A DNA stretch of 64,000 nucleotides from Gordonia polyisoprenivorans (GTDB lineage Bacteria > Actinomycetota > Actinomycetes > Mycobacteriales > Mycobacteriaceae): contig NZ_CP072203.1 of the NCBI RefSeq assembly GCF_017654315.1, positions 5,952,001 to 6,016,000 of the forward strand. Reading direction: 5' to 3'. Below are positions 9,134 through 18,548 of the stretch, piece by piece. Position 1 is the first letter of the stretch. Each line of letters begins with the position of its first letter. Below the pieces are notes generated by a model. That model worked only from the letters and a program-made list of their open reading frames with translations, made no database searches and was not told where the DNA came from. The position numbers and the translations under genes were made by a program.

Positions 9134-10672
9134 TCACACTCCTGCACCAGTGTATTTGTCGGCAAGCCGTCGTTTCACGAGCTTGCCCGTGGGGGTCCGC
9201 GGTAGTTCGTCGACGAAGTCGACGGTCCGCGGGGCTTTATAGTGAGCAATTCGCTCGCGGACGTACTCGATCAACTCTTGCGCAAGACCGGCCGACGCCT
9301 CTGACGCATTCTTGAGTTGAACGACGGCCCTGACCTGCTGCCCCATTTCCGGATCCGGCACACCGATGACGGCAACGTCGAATATTTTCGGATGCAGTGT
9401 CAGGACGTTCTCGACCTCCTGCGGGTAAATGTTCACCCCGCCAGAAATGATCGTGAATGCTTTGCGATCTGTGAGGAAGAGATAGCCGTCTTCATCGAGG
9501 TAGCCGAGATCGCCTACTGTTGTCCAGTTTTCGTGCTGTGGGTGCTGCGCATCGCATGTCTTCTCGGGATCCTTGTGGTACTCGAAGGGCAGCGTTTCTC
9601 TCTCGAAGTAGATGAGGCCGACCTTCCCGGGCTCGAGTTCCAGCCCGTCGTCGTCGCAGATATGGGCGACGCCGAGTCCGCGCTTTCCTACCGATCCTCG
9701 CTTCTCTACCCACTCAGCACTGGAGATGAAGTAGATACCGTGTTGTTCTGTGGCCCCGTAGTACTCGACGAGAATAGGACCCCACCAGTCGATCATCGCC
9801 TGTTTGACTTCCGGAGGACAGGGCGCTGCTGCGTGGACGGCGAGCCTGAGAGACGACGTGTCGTACCTCTGCCGCGTGTCGGTGTCGAGTTGCAGCATGC
9901 GTACGAACATCGTCGGCACCATCTGCGTTGTCGTTACCGAGTGACGCTCGATTGCGCGCAGAGCCGACTCGGCGTCGAACTTCTCCATCATCACTACTGT
10001 CCCGCCGAGCGCTTGGACAGCTCCGCACCACTTCAACGGCGCCGTGTGGTAGATCGGGGCCGGCGACAGATACACGTCGCTGGGTCCGAACCCGAAGGCG
10101 TTTGCCATGATTCCCGCGATCGGGTCGCCGGGCTGGTCAACCTCGATCGGCAAAAGCGGAGGCCGAATACCCTTGGGGCGGCCGGTGGTTCCCGAGGAGT
10201 AGAGCATGTCGGACCCGCGGGGCTGTTCAGTCAGTCTCGGTCCTGCCCCCGCAAGAAAATGCTCATACGACTGGTAACCGACCACCTCGCCACCAAACGC
10301 GAACCTATGCTTCACGTGCGGGATCAGAGGGCCAACATCCTCGCCCAGTCGCTGCACTCCCGCCGAGACAAAGAGCGCGTCCGCGTCACTATCGGTGACA
10401 ATGTAAGCAACCTCTTCCGGCGAGAGGTGTCGGTTGATGGCGGTGACATACAGCCCACTACGCATAGCGGCCCAATAGATCTCGAAACACTCGATCGCGT
10501 TGTCGCTCAACATCGCGATCACGTCCCCGCGGCGGAGTCCGAGGCCGTACAAGGCGGCCGCCAGGTCTGCAGAATGCCCGTCGAGCTGGTGGTAGGACAG
10601 CGTCCTACCAGAGCTCGCCATGATCACTGCCGGTTTGTCCGGATCTGTCAGAGCGTGAGTTCCTGGATACAT
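9134..10672 (-). CDS. Acyl-CoA ligase (AMP-forming), FadD-type
   Basis: A 512-residue ANL ligase. The A3 motif YSSGTTGRPKG is near residue 160, YYGATEQHG near 300, VGDLGYLDEDGYLFLTDR near 390-410 and the terminal lysine motif TPTGKLVKRRL near 500. GAGGAAA precedes the ATG. The gene lies between SCP-2 (stop 17 nt upstream) and P450 (start 4 nt downstream), so the three form one operon transcribed from about 11.1 kb. The product would make the CoA ester of a substrate or product of the P450. Its arrangement recalls steroid and terpenoid side-chain activation, but the acid itself cannot be named. Confidence 0.9.
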   Translation of the reverse strand: MYPGTHALTDPDKPAVIMASSGRTLSYHQLDGHSADLAAALYGLGLRRGDVIAMLSDNAIECFEIYWAAMRSGLYVTAINRHLSPEEVAYIVTDSDADALFVSAGVQRLGEDVGPLIPHVKHRFAFGGEVVGYQSYEHFLAGAGPRLTEQPRGSDMLYSSGTTGRPKGIRPPLLPIEVDQPGDPIAGIMANAFGFGPSDVYLSPAPIYHTAPLKWCGAVQALGGTVVMMEKFDAESALRAIERHSVTTTQMVPTMFVRMLQLDTDTRQRYDTSSLRLAVHAAAPCPPEVKQAMIDWWGPILVEYYGATEQHGIYFISSAEWVEKRGSVGKRGLGVAHICDDDGLELEPGKVGLIYFERETLPFEYHKDPEKTCDAQHPQHENWTTVGDLGYLDEDGYLFLTDRKAFTIISGGVNIYPQEVENVLTLHPKIFDVAVIGVPDPEMGQQVRAVVQLKNASEASAGLAQELIEYVRERIAHYKAPRTVDFVDELPRTPTGKLVKRRLADKYTGAGV

Positions 10673-10688
10673 TTCGCGGTTTCCTCGA

Positions 10689-11090
10689 TCAGACCAGGAG
10701 ATCGTCGCGGCCGTCGGCCGTGAGCGTCTCGATGTACGCCGGATACAGTTTCTTCCCCAAGGGTGCGAGCTTCAGCAGGCTCGCGACATTTCCGGTCACT
10801 TTGATTCGACTCTTGGCCATCGCCAGCGGAAGGTTGACCTTGCCCTGCCAGTAGGCGTTACCCGTGTCTGCCGTCATCGACATTTCGGCCGACGCCTCAT
10901 CATCGGGCTGCGCTTCTCGGACCGAGCCGCTGGTCGTGTCGATGACCAGCGTCGCTTCCGGATCGGAGTACACGGTCTTGAGGACGATGCCTGTGGCCCG
11001 AAGCTTCGGTCCGACCTCGGGGTCTGCGAAGGCAGTCTCAAACACTCCTCCCAGGTACTTCCGAACCTCGGCTGCATCCTTGAATCCCAT
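10689..11090 (-). CDS. SCP-2 sterol-transfer domain protein
   Basis: A stand-alone 133-residue SCP-2-type domain, with the typical hydrophobic-ligand cradle pattern of alternating strands (ATLVIDTTSG, AEMSMTADTGNAYWQGKVNLPLAMAKSRIKV cut into segments around residues 50-100). AAGGAGG lies before the ATG. Such proteins bind fatty acyl-CoA or sterol-like ligands and act as carriers. It is the first gene of the SCP-2/ligase/P450 operon, facing the TetR gene at 11410 across a 319-base promoter region. It probably presents a hydrophobic substrate to its operon partners; that role is inferred. Confidence 0.85.
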   Translation of the reverse strand: MGFKDAAEVRKYLGGVFETAFADPEVGPKLRATGIVLKTVYSDPEATLVIDTTSGSVREAQPDDEASAEMSMTADTGNAYWQGKVNLPLAMAKSRIKVTGNVASLLKLAPLGKKLYPAYIETLTADGRDDLLV

Positions 11091-11158
11091 CAGGGGCCTC
11101 CTTCTACTCTTCGGTTCGCCTCACCAGCGCACATTCGCGGCTTGCATATCCGACCTTC

Positions 11159-11178
11159 CACATAAGTCGACTTATGTG
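11159..11178. promoter_or_regulatory. Perfect 20-bp palindrome, likely TetR operator for the SCP-2/P450 operon
   Basis: The 20 bases CACATAAGTCGACTTATGTG are a perfect inverted repeat, located 69 bp upstream of the SCP-2 start in the divergent promoter region shared with the TetR gene at 11410. A second, imperfect copy of the core (TAAGTsGACwTAyG) occurs at 11380-11395. The placement fits an operator bound by the neighbouring TetR protein. The ligand is unknown. Confidence 0.7.
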
Positions 11179-11379
11179 ATGCAGCTCGCAGCCTACCGCG
11201 ACCCAGATGAGATTGTCGAGTTTTTTGAAGATCAATTAACAAATCCGGACGGCCGGAGTCGAGGTACCTGCCATGAACTGGGGGGATCCAACCATCGCCA
11301 GCAGATACCGCCTCGGCGACCCTCGTGAACGCTCCATGACGGTGGCGGTGGAGTGCCCGCATCCAATCACCAGACGTAC

Positions 11380-11395
11380 AGTAAGTGGACATACG
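11380..11395. promoter_or_regulatory. Second, imperfect copy of the 11159 palindrome
   Basis: AGTAAGTGGACATACG matches the core of the palindrome at 11161-11176 in 11 of 16 positions, including TAAGT, GAC and TA with correct phasing. It ends 14 bases before the TetR ATG and abuts the AGGGGG ribosome binding site, the position expected for autorepression. The preceding 319-base stretch from 11091 holds no gene. Confidence 0.55.
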
Positions 11396-11409
11396 TTAGG
11401 GGGTTACCG

Positions 11410-11958
11410 ATGCGAGCACGTGCCGGCCGCACCGCGCAGGACTACTTCGACGCCGCGTACGGGCTCCTGGCAGAGGGCGGCTACGGCAAATTGAAGTTGG
11501 CAGACTTGTGCGAGCGAATGGGCGTCACCACCGGCGGTTTCTACCACTGCTTCAAGAGTTGGAGCGATTTCACTCGGCAGTTCCTCGACAACTGGCACCG
11601 GGACCGCACCACCCGCCTCATCGATACCGTCGCCGCCGAATCGGACCCGCGCAAGCGTCTGTCGCTGTTGCTCGAGACCGCAGCCAGTTTGCCGCACAAG
11701 GCAGAGGCGGCTATCCGCGTGTGGAGCACGACCGACCGCGACGTCGAGATCCTGCAGCGAAGCGTCGACCTGGAGCGCAAGCATATCGTGACGGAGACAT
11801 TTCGCTCCATGTCACTGACCGAGCGGGAAGCTCACCTGCGAGCAACCACTGCCCTTTACTTGGTGATCGGGCACGAGCTCTCGGGGCAGGCCGGCGATTC
11901 GGAGGCGTTGCGGTGGAGCCTGAATGCGCTGATCAACACGGCTCCGGGGAGCGTCTAG
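11410..11958 (+). CDS. TetR-family transcriptional regulator
   Basis: A 182-residue regulator when started at ATG 11410, which has AGGGGG immediately upstream; a longer in-frame start at 11353 would run through the putative operator and is rejected. The N-terminal helix-turn-helix is AQDYFDAAYGLLAEGGY followed by DLCERMGVTTGGFYHCFKSW, the TetR_N pattern. The C-terminal ligand domain is unrelated to the other TetR proteins here. It is divergent from the SCP-2/ligase/P450 operon and has a candidate operator at each end of the shared promoter region, so it probably represses both that operon and itself. Its last codon is 28 bases from the convergent TetR gene at 11987. Confidence 0.88.
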   Translation: MRARAGRTAQDYFDAAYGLLAEGGYGKLKLADLCERMGVTTGGFYHCFKSWSDFTRQFLDNWHRDRTTRLIDTVAAESDPRKRLSLLLETAASLPHKAEAAIRVWSTTDRDVEILQRSVDLERKHIVTETFRSMSLTEREAHLRATTALYLVIGHELSGQAGDSEALRWSLNALINTAPGSV

Positions 11959-11986
11959 GCACTTCTGAAGTCGCGGCCCGCGGCGA

Positions 11987-12664
11987 CTACGCCGATTCGA
12001 GTGGCTCGGCAGCTTCGACTGCCGTTGCACCGATGAGTGCACTACGAACGAACTCCTGCGCGTTGGTGACGACCTTGTCAACGCTACCCCTGCGAGGGCT
12101 CCACCACTCCGCTGCCCAGTTCAATGATCCCAAAACGAGCATCTGCACTATGTACAGATCAAGGTCCTGTCGGATCCGACCCTCATCGAATGCTCTCTTG
12201 ATCAGCTGTCGCCAGATCTTGCCGTATCTCGCCTCCTCGGCGATCTGGCGAGTGCGGATGTGCTCAGGCACCTGACCGGAGTTCCTGATGGAGGCAGTGG
12301 TGTACGCCGAGATCTGCAGTTCATGACGCAGATGAGCGTCAACCGCCGCCAGGATCCGCTCCAATGGGTCCGTTCCGTCCGGCAACTCGTCCAGAACACC
12401 GGTGACATGCTCACGCATGTCAGCGATGCCGACCCACATGACCTCCTCGATCAGGTCTTCCCTGGAATCGAAGTAATAGTAGATGGCGGGTGCCTGGAGC
12501 TCGGCTACTGTCGCCACGTCCGTCAATCGCATACCGGCGTAGCCCTTGCGACTCAGAACTTCCGCCGCCGCGTCGAGGATCCGCGCACGCGTGCGTTCGG
12601 ACTTCGACGCCGCAGCGTCATCTCCTGTCGCCCCGTCACGAGTACCGGTCTTGCGTCTTGCCAT
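11987..12664 (-). CDS. TetR-family regulator, KstR2-like
   Basis: About 225 residues from ATG 12664; an upstream GTG at 12697 would add 11 residues and cannot be excluded since neither start has a good ribosome binding site. The DNA-binding part reads RILDAAAEVLSRKGYAGMRL then AELQAPAIYYYFDSREDLI. The C-terminal domain contains LGSLNWAAEWW, closely matching IGALNWATEWW in the TetR at 55439, so the two are paralogues. This domain type is known from the steroid-ring regulator KstR2 and its relatives, which sense acyl-CoA intermediates. The neighbouring flavoprotein gene at 12720-13691 is read in the same direction upstream, so they may be one transcript. Confidence 0.88.
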   Translation of the reverse strand: MARRKTGTRDGATGDDAAASKSERTRARILDAAAEVLSRKGYAGMRLTDVATVAELQAPAIYYYFDSREDLIEEVMWVGIADMREHVTGVLDELPDGTDPLERILAAVDAHLRHELQISAYTTASIRNSGQVPEHIRTRQIAEEARYGKIWRQLIKRAFDEGRIRQDLDLYIVQMLVLGSLNWAAEWWSPRRGSVDKVVTNAQEFVRSALIGATAVEAAEPLESA

Positions 12665-12719
12665 GCCGAGGAGTCTATTCGATCGCTGCTTGCACACTTA
12701 TATCCGCTACTGCGCCATG

Positions 12720-13730
<1,011 letters not shown>

Positions 13731-13818
13731 TCACCACTGCGGGCGGCCCTGCACCCGAGTCGGTGTCCGGAATATCAGCAGTCACAACCGGAGATTTCGC
13801 GGAGGTTGTGGACCTTCT

Positions 13819-13843
13819 GATTAATATAAGATAGATTAATCTT
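13819..13843. promoter_or_regulatory. AT-rich inverted repeat in divergent promoter (TAGATTAA motif, copy a)
   Basis: Within an AT-rich island between the genes starting at 13691 (-) and 13954 (+), AGATTAATCT (13833-13842) is a perfect palindrome, and GATTAAT occurs again at 13819-13825. AAGAT and ATCTT flank the palindrome symmetrically. The string TAGATTAA recurs at three other promoters in the window (about 48326, 54594 and 60062 with ATAGATTAA). Confidence 0.5.
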
Positions 13844-13922
13844 TCGTGAGAGTCAACGTTTGCGACTCCTCAGCGCCAAGTGGATACACTCACTCGCGCC
13901 CGCATGACTCGTCACCATAACC

Positions 13923-13954
13923 GATCGAGAGAGTTACAGATCGAGAGAGTTACA
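13923..13954 (+). repeat. Tandem 16-bp duplication ending in the start codon
   Basis: GATCGAGAGAGTTACA occurs twice in direct tandem (13923-13938 and 13939-13954). The last A of the second copy is the first base of the phosphotransferase ATG. GAGAGAG within each unit is a purine-rich candidate ribosome binding site, so the duplication doubles it. Confidence 0.85.
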
Positions 13955-15144
13955 TGGGAGCACTGAGCACGCTCAAAGCCATAGGCGCCGCGACAAGTCT
14001 GACCGCCGCGGTCGCGAGGGAGAAGATTGGATTGGTGCGACCGGCCACCGAGCCGCACGAGGTCCCCCACGCAGCCTCAGCCATCACCGAGCAGTGGCTG
14101 ACGCACGCGCTCTGCAAGCACATCCCGAATGCCCATGTGGCCAGGGTGGAGGTTTTGGGCGGCGACGACGGGACCAGCTCGCGACGCACACTCGCGGTCG
14201 AGTACAACGACGCCGGCCGCGCAGCCGGCCTACCGTCGACATTGTTCTCGAAATCGACCGCGACGATAGGCTCTCGCTTGCTCCTTGGACTCACCGGCAT
14301 CACCGAGGGCGAGGCTGTCTTCTATACATCCGCTCGTCCAACGTTGACTCTTCGCAGTCCGATATCGTACTTCGCGGGATACGACGGCAGGGCACACCGT
14401 TCGATGGTTCTTCTCGAGGACCTCTCAGTAAAGAACTGGACATTCCCCGATCCCATGGCCAACCCGGTCACCTATCACGACGCCCTCGACATCGTGGATC
14501 AGCTTGCCCGCTACCACGGAAATCTCTGGGAAAGTGAGCGACTCGGCCAAGACCTCGCAAGGATCAGAGATTCGCTGCCATGGCAAGAGAACCCGAACTC
14601 CAAATTTCCCTTCGAGCGACGCGTCCTCAAGGGCATGGAGACAGCACGTGACGTCATTCCTGATGCTCTCTACCGTCGCAGGTCAGAGGTATTCCCCAAG
14701 TTCATGCGCTCACTTCAGCTTCATCGAGAAAGTCCGAAAACTCTGTTGCATCAAGATCTTCATCTCGGGAACTGGCTTCGAGACGAATCCGGCCAAATGG
14801 GGCTCCACGATTGGCAATGCGTCGCCAAAGGCCATTGGGCCCTCGACTATTCCTACGCGATCGCCGGATGCGTCGACCGCAGTGATCGTGAACAGTGGCA
14901 AGAAGACCTGCTTCGTTCCTATCTAGATCGCCTTACCGAGTACGGAGCCAAGAGCATCCCCGACTTCGACCAGGCATGGCTCGCATACCGGCAGCAACCA
15001 CTGCATGCCCTTGCCTTCGGCCTGTTCACTCTGGGCGGCAGTTCGCTCGAGCCTGAATTACAGCCTCGCGAGTACACGATCTCAGCGATCGGCCGAATCG
15101 CATCCATGGTTGACGACCTCACAACGCTCGACAGCCTGGACTGA
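13954..15144 (+). CDS. Kinase-fold phosphotransferase (APH/ecdysteroid-kinase-like)
   Basis: A 396-residue protein with the aminoglycoside-phosphotransferase/choline-kinase fold. The catalytic loop is HQDLHLGNWL near residue 267 and the metal-binding Asp lies in LHDWQ near residue 287. The RRTLAVEY segment near residue 72 fits the ATP-binding lobe. Family relatives phosphorylate small hydroxylated molecules; in actinobacterial lipid and steroid clusters their substrate is generally unknown. The start is ATG 13954, with GAGAGAG upstream inside a tandem duplication. It is divergent from the flavoprotein gene and followed 138 bases later by a thiolase operon. A kinase step on a hydroxylated intermediate is possible but only inferred. 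Confidence 0.85.
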   Translation: MGALSTLKAIGAATSLTAAVAREKIGLVRPATEPHEVPHAASAITEQWLTHALCKHIPNAHVARVEVLGGDDGTSSRRTLAVEYNDAGRAAGLPSTLFSKSTATIGSRLLLGLTGITEGEAVFYTSARPTLTLRSPISYFAGYDGRAHRSMVLLEDLSVKNWTFPDPMANPVTYHDALDIVDQLARYHGNLWESERLGQDLARIRDSLPWQENPNSKFPFERRVLKGMETARDVIPDALYRRRSEVFPKFMRSLQLHRESPKTLLHQDLHLGNWLRDESGQMGLHDWQCVAKGHWALDYSYAIAGCVDRSDREQWQEDLLRSYLDRLTEYGAKSIPDFDQAWLAYRQQPLHALAFGLFTLGGSSLEPELQPREYTISAIGRIASMVDDLTTLDSLD

Positions 15145-15282
15145 CGCGATCCCGACCCGACAACCACCCGAACCAACACGGCCTTCACAGCGACCGGCAC
15201 TCCTCACCAGCCCGTCTCGCTGTTCATTTTATTCTCTGTTAAATTAGAACACGCCAGGTCAATCACCCAGAGAGGGAATCCA

Positions 15283-16434
15283 ATGCCACAGGCCTACATC
15301 GTGGATGCCGTCAGAACCGCCGTCGGAAAGCGCGGTGGGGGCTTCCAGAACTCGCACCCCGCCGACATGGCAGCGCACGTCATCAAGACAGTTGTCGGGC
15401 GTCACGAGTTCGATCCCGCTGATGTCGACGACGTCATCCTCGGCTGTCTTGACAACATCGGCGCACAAGCCGGCGACATCGCACGCACTGCGGCGTTGGC
15501 AGCCGGCCTTCCTGAAAGCGTCCCTGGAGTGACGATCGATCGTCAGTGCGGGTCTGCGCAGCAGGCTGTGCACTTCGCCGCTCAGGGCGTCATGAGTGGC
15601 ACGTCGGATCTCATCGTCGCGGGCGGTGTGCAGAAGATGAGCCAGTTTCCGATCCTGTCCGCGTTCGCTGCCGGCGAGCCATTCGGTTCCACCGACCCAT
15701 GGAGCAACTGCAACGGGTGGTCAGCCCGTTACGGCGACCAGGAGATCTCTCAGTTCCGCGGCGCCGAGATGATTGCCGAGCAATGGAACCTGTCTCGCGA
15801 GGACAACGAGCGGTTTGCTTACGAAAGTCATCAGCGCGCTTTGCGAGCTATCGCCGAGGGTCGATTCGAACGGGAGATCACGGAGTTCGACGGTGTGTCC
15901 GTGGATGAGGGACCTCGAGCCGATACCACGTTGGAGAAGATGGCGGGCCTCAAGACGCTCACCGACGGGGGCAGACTGACCGCTGCCGTCGCCAGCCAGA
16001 TCTCCGACGGAGCCGCAGCGATGTTGATTGCCTCCGAAGCTGCGGTCAAGCGCTACGGCTTCACCCCTCGGGCTCGGGTACACCACATCTCAGTGCGAGG
16101 CGCAGATCCGGTCATGATGCTGGCAGCTCCGATTCCGGCGACCCAGCATGCGCTCAAGCGCGCGGGAATGTCGATCGATGACATCGACGCCGTCGAGATC
16201 AATGAGGCGTTCGCTCCAGTGGTGCTCTCGTGGTTGGCAGAGACAGGTGCTGATCCGGCGAAAGTCAACATCAACGGTGGAGCAATCGCCCTCGGTCATC
16301 CCATTGGCGCAACCGGCGCCCGACTGATGACGAGTCTGCTCCATGAACTCGAGCGCACTGGCGGCAAGTTCGGGCTGCAGACGATGTGCGAGGGCGGTGG
16401 CCAGGCGAACGTCACCATCATCGAGAGGCTCTGA
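15283..16434 (+). CDS. Thiolase (acetyl-CoA C-acyltransferase)
   Basis: A complete 383-residue thiolase with all catalytic signatures: the acylated Cys89 in DRQCGSAQQAV, NEAFAPV, the His in GGAIALGHPIGATGARL and the second Cys in MCEGGGQANV. GAGAGGGA precedes ATG. It should perform the last, thiolytic step of beta-oxidation of a 3-ketoacyl-CoA. It leads a tight operon with an acyl-CoA dehydrogenase (3-nt gap) and a thioesterase (4-nt overlap). The upstream 15145-15282 stretch contains an AT-rich segment (TTAAATTA near 15240) that probably holds the promoter. Confidence 0.94.
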   Translation: MPQAYIVDAVRTAVGKRGGGFQNSHPADMAAHVIKTVVGRHEFDPADVDDVILGCLDNIGAQAGDIARTAALAAGLPESVPGVTIDRQCGSAQQAVHFAAQGVMSGTSDLIVAGGVQKMSQFPILSAFAAGEPFGSTDPWSNCNGWSARYGDQEISQFRGAEMIAEQWNLSREDNERFAYESHQRALRAIAEGRFEREITEFDGVSVDEGPRADTTLEKMAGLKTLTDGGRLTAAVASQISDGAAAMLIASEAAVKRYGFTPRARVHHISVRGADPVMMLAAPIPATQHALKRAGMSIDDIDAVEINEAFAPVVLSWLAETGADPAKVNINGGAIALGHPIGATGARLMTSLLHELERTGGKFGLQTMCEGGGQANVTIIERL

Positions 16435-16437
16435 CCG

Positions 16438-17586
16438 ATGGAACGCAACTTTTACGGCCCGGATCACGAGCTCTATCGCGAATCGGTACGAGAATTCCTT
16501 GCTCGCGAAGTGGAGCCGTTCAAGGATCAATGGGACGACGAGAAGTGGATCGACCGGTCTGTCTTTGCACGCGCCGCCAAGACCGGGCTCTATGGGCTTC
16601 AGATACCGGAGCAGTACGGCGGGTCGGGCGAGAACGACTATCGATACCGCATGGTCGTATGCGAGGAAATTGCGCGAATCAACGCCTTGTCGTTTGGCTT
16701 GACGGTCAGCCTTCAGGACGACTTGGTGCTGCACTACCTCCTCGATTTGACCTCGGACGAGCAGAAGGCCCGGTGGCTCCCGGGGTTTGCAGCCGGGGAG
16801 CTGATCGGAGCTCTGGCAATGACCGAGCCTGGAGCAGGTAGCGATCTACGCGGAATACGCACAAGCGCGTCGAAGGAGGGCGACAACTGGATTCTTAACG
16901 GCCAGAAAACCTTCATCTCCAGCGGAATCATGGCGGATGTCCTAGTCGTCGCCGCACGAACCGATCCTGCTGCTGGATCACGCGGTTTCAGTCTCTTCGT
17001 CGTCGAGCGCGACACACCAGGCTTTGAACGCGGTCGCAAGCTCGACAAGATCGGACTCCCCTCGCAGGACACCGCGGAGCTTTTCTTCGAGAACGCAACG
17101 GTTCCCAACGCCAACCTGCTGGGTAAGGAGGGTCATGGGTTGCACTACCTCATGAGCCACCTACCGCGTGAGCGCCTCGGCGTGTCAGCCAAGGCCATCG
17201 CGACCACACGGGCCATCTTGAACATGACGATCGACTACTGCCGCGACCGATCAATGTTCAGCCAACGTCTGATCGATTTCCAGAACACACGATTCGAACT
17301 CGCGGAGATGGACACCGAAGTCGATGTCGCGCAAGCCTATGTCGATCGAAGTGTTCTCGCATACAACGAGGGTAAGCTGAGCGCCGTTGATGCCGCCAAG
17401 GGCAAGTGGTATATCAGTGAGCTCCAAAAGCGAGTAATAGATAGGTGCTTGCAATTGCACGGCGGCTACGGATTCATGCGTGAGTATGCAGTCGGGAAGG
17501 CTTACATCGACACCCGAATCCAGACGATCTATGGCGGCACCACCGAGGTCATGAAGGAGATCATCGGCCGCGACATCGCGCGATGA
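16438..17586 (+). CDS. Acyl-CoA dehydrogenase
   Basis: A 382-residue FAD-dependent acyl-CoA dehydrogenase. It has the flavin-binding segment AMTEPGAGSDLRGIRTSA near residue 125, the middle beta-domain, and the C-terminal signature QLHGGYGFMREYAV with a Glu in the usual position, followed by TIYGGTTEVMKEIIGR. It would introduce the alpha-beta double bond in an acyl-CoA. It resembles the enzyme at 24543-25715 over the whole length, including the last 30 residues, so they are paralogues with probably different substrates. GAGAGG inside the end of the thiolase gene serves as ribosome binding site. Confidence 0.94.
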   Translation: MERNFYGPDHELYRESVREFLAREVEPFKDQWDDEKWIDRSVFARAAKTGLYGLQIPEQYGGSGENDYRYRMVVCEEIARINALSFGLTVSLQDDLVLHYLLDLTSDEQKARWLPGFAAGELIGALAMTEPGAGSDLRGIRTSASKEGDNWILNGQKTFISSGIMADVLVVAARTDPAAGSRGFSLFVVERDTPGFERGRKLDKIGLPSQDTAELFFENATVPNANLLGKEGHGLHYLMSHLPRERLGVSAKAIATTRAILNMTIDYCRDRSMFSQRLIDFQNTRFELAEMDTEVDVAQAYVDRSVLAYNEGKLSAVDAAKGKWYISELQKRVIDRCLQLHGGYGFMREYAVGKAYIDTRIQTIYGGTTEVMKEIIGRDIAR

Positions 17587-18497
17587 CCGTCCGGATCAAT
17601 AGTCAGGTGCCGGGGAAAGAAGAGATCTTCGCCCCGGTTCGACCGACAATCGAACTGGGCGAAGATCCGGCGTCGAAAACTATGGGGGTCCGCTTCCTGG
17701 GATGCGAAGCAGGGCAGGCGACCTACCGCCAGGACATCGAATCCTGGCAAATCGATCAGCGACGTGGTCCTACACTCTCGGCCCTTGGTGTCCTGACCGA
17801 CGCTGCCCTGGGGTCAGGCGCGTACCTCTTGGCGCTCGACCGAAAACTTGACTTCGTCGTCTCACAGTTGTCCGTATCCATGGCAGCATGGGCCGAACCT
17901 ACGAAGTCCGCGATCGCCACTGGGCGTGCGTGTCATTTCGAGGACCACACCGACACAGTGTTATCGACCGGGTCGATAACCTCACAAGCCGGATTGATAG
18001 CGACCGCGACATGCCGCTCCATAGGTGTCCTGCGGCCGCGTGACAAGTCACGAGACTCCATTCCCCCGCTGCAGGCCACCCCACCGAAGTCGGACAGCGA
18101 AGTGACGTTGGGACACCTGTCACTCGGGGTTCCCCGACGAGAGTCATCTACACCAGCGGTCTTCACCGCTCCGTGGAACCCACTGGGATGGATGAGTAAC
18201 GGTCTCGGCTCTGTACAGGGAGGCGTTCTCCTATGCTGCGCTGACGCTGTCACCCACCGAGTCATCGAGATGAGTACAGATCAGGAACGGGGGCGTGAAA
18301 GCAGCTTGCTCGATTTGACGATCGATATCATGCGGTCGCCACGCATCACCCAGAGCAATCAGAAGTACCGCTGGAGAACGACAGTTCTTCGGCAGGGCAG
18401 ACGACTCAGCGTGGCTTCGAGCGACCTGTCCGGTCCCGACGGCCGCTTGTACGCACGAGCAACTGCGACATTCGTCACGCGCGATGCGAACCTCTAA
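17583..18497 (+). CDS. Double-hotdog acyl-CoA thioesterase-like protein
   Basis: A 304-residue protein whose two halves each look like a PaaI-type hotdog domain; the C-terminal one has NGLGSVQGGVLLCCADAV near residue 210, the usual G-xx-xGG-helix pattern, and ends RRLSVASSDLSGPDGRLYARATATF. Such proteins hydrolyse acyl-CoA thioesters or bind them. It overlaps the dehydrogenase stop (ATGA), so translation is coupled. It is organised like the thioesterase-like protein at 21044-21898 (N-terminal half less conserved, C-terminal half clearly hotdog). The most likely role is CoA release from stalled or dead-end intermediates. Confidence 0.75.
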   Translation: MTVRINSQVPGKEEIFAPVRPTIELGEDPASKTMGVRFLGCEAGQATYRQDIESWQIDQRRGPTLSALGVLTDAALGSGAYLLALDRKLDFVVSQLSVSMAAWAEPTKSAIATGRACHFEDHTDTVLSTGSITSQAGLIATATCRSIGVLRPRDKSRDSIPPLQATPPKSDSEVTLGHLSLGVPRRESSTPAVFTAPWNPLGWMSNGLGSVQGGVLLCCADAVTHRVIEMSTDQERGRESSLLDLTIDIMRSPRITQSNQKYRWRTTVLRQGRRLSVASSDLSGPDGRLYARATATFVTRDANL

Positions 18498-18548
18498 CCG
18501 ACCTCTGCGTGGGTCGATGGCAACGAACTGCCGCCTGTCATTCGCAAT

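Noticed and set aside
9130..9165. N-terminal extension of the P450
   Set aside because: The extra 12 residues overlap the end of the ligase gene, and AGGAG lies at the proper distance from the ATG at 9129.
9317..10723. Long + strand frame (468 codons) opposite the ligase at 9134-10672
   Set aside because: Antisense to a ligase with intact motifs; the translated sequence has no family resemblance.
11969..11988. AGTCGC/GCGACT hairpin between convergent TetR genes
   Set aside because: Only 6-bp arms around an 8-base loop with no T-run, overlapping the stop codon of one gene; too weak to call a terminator.
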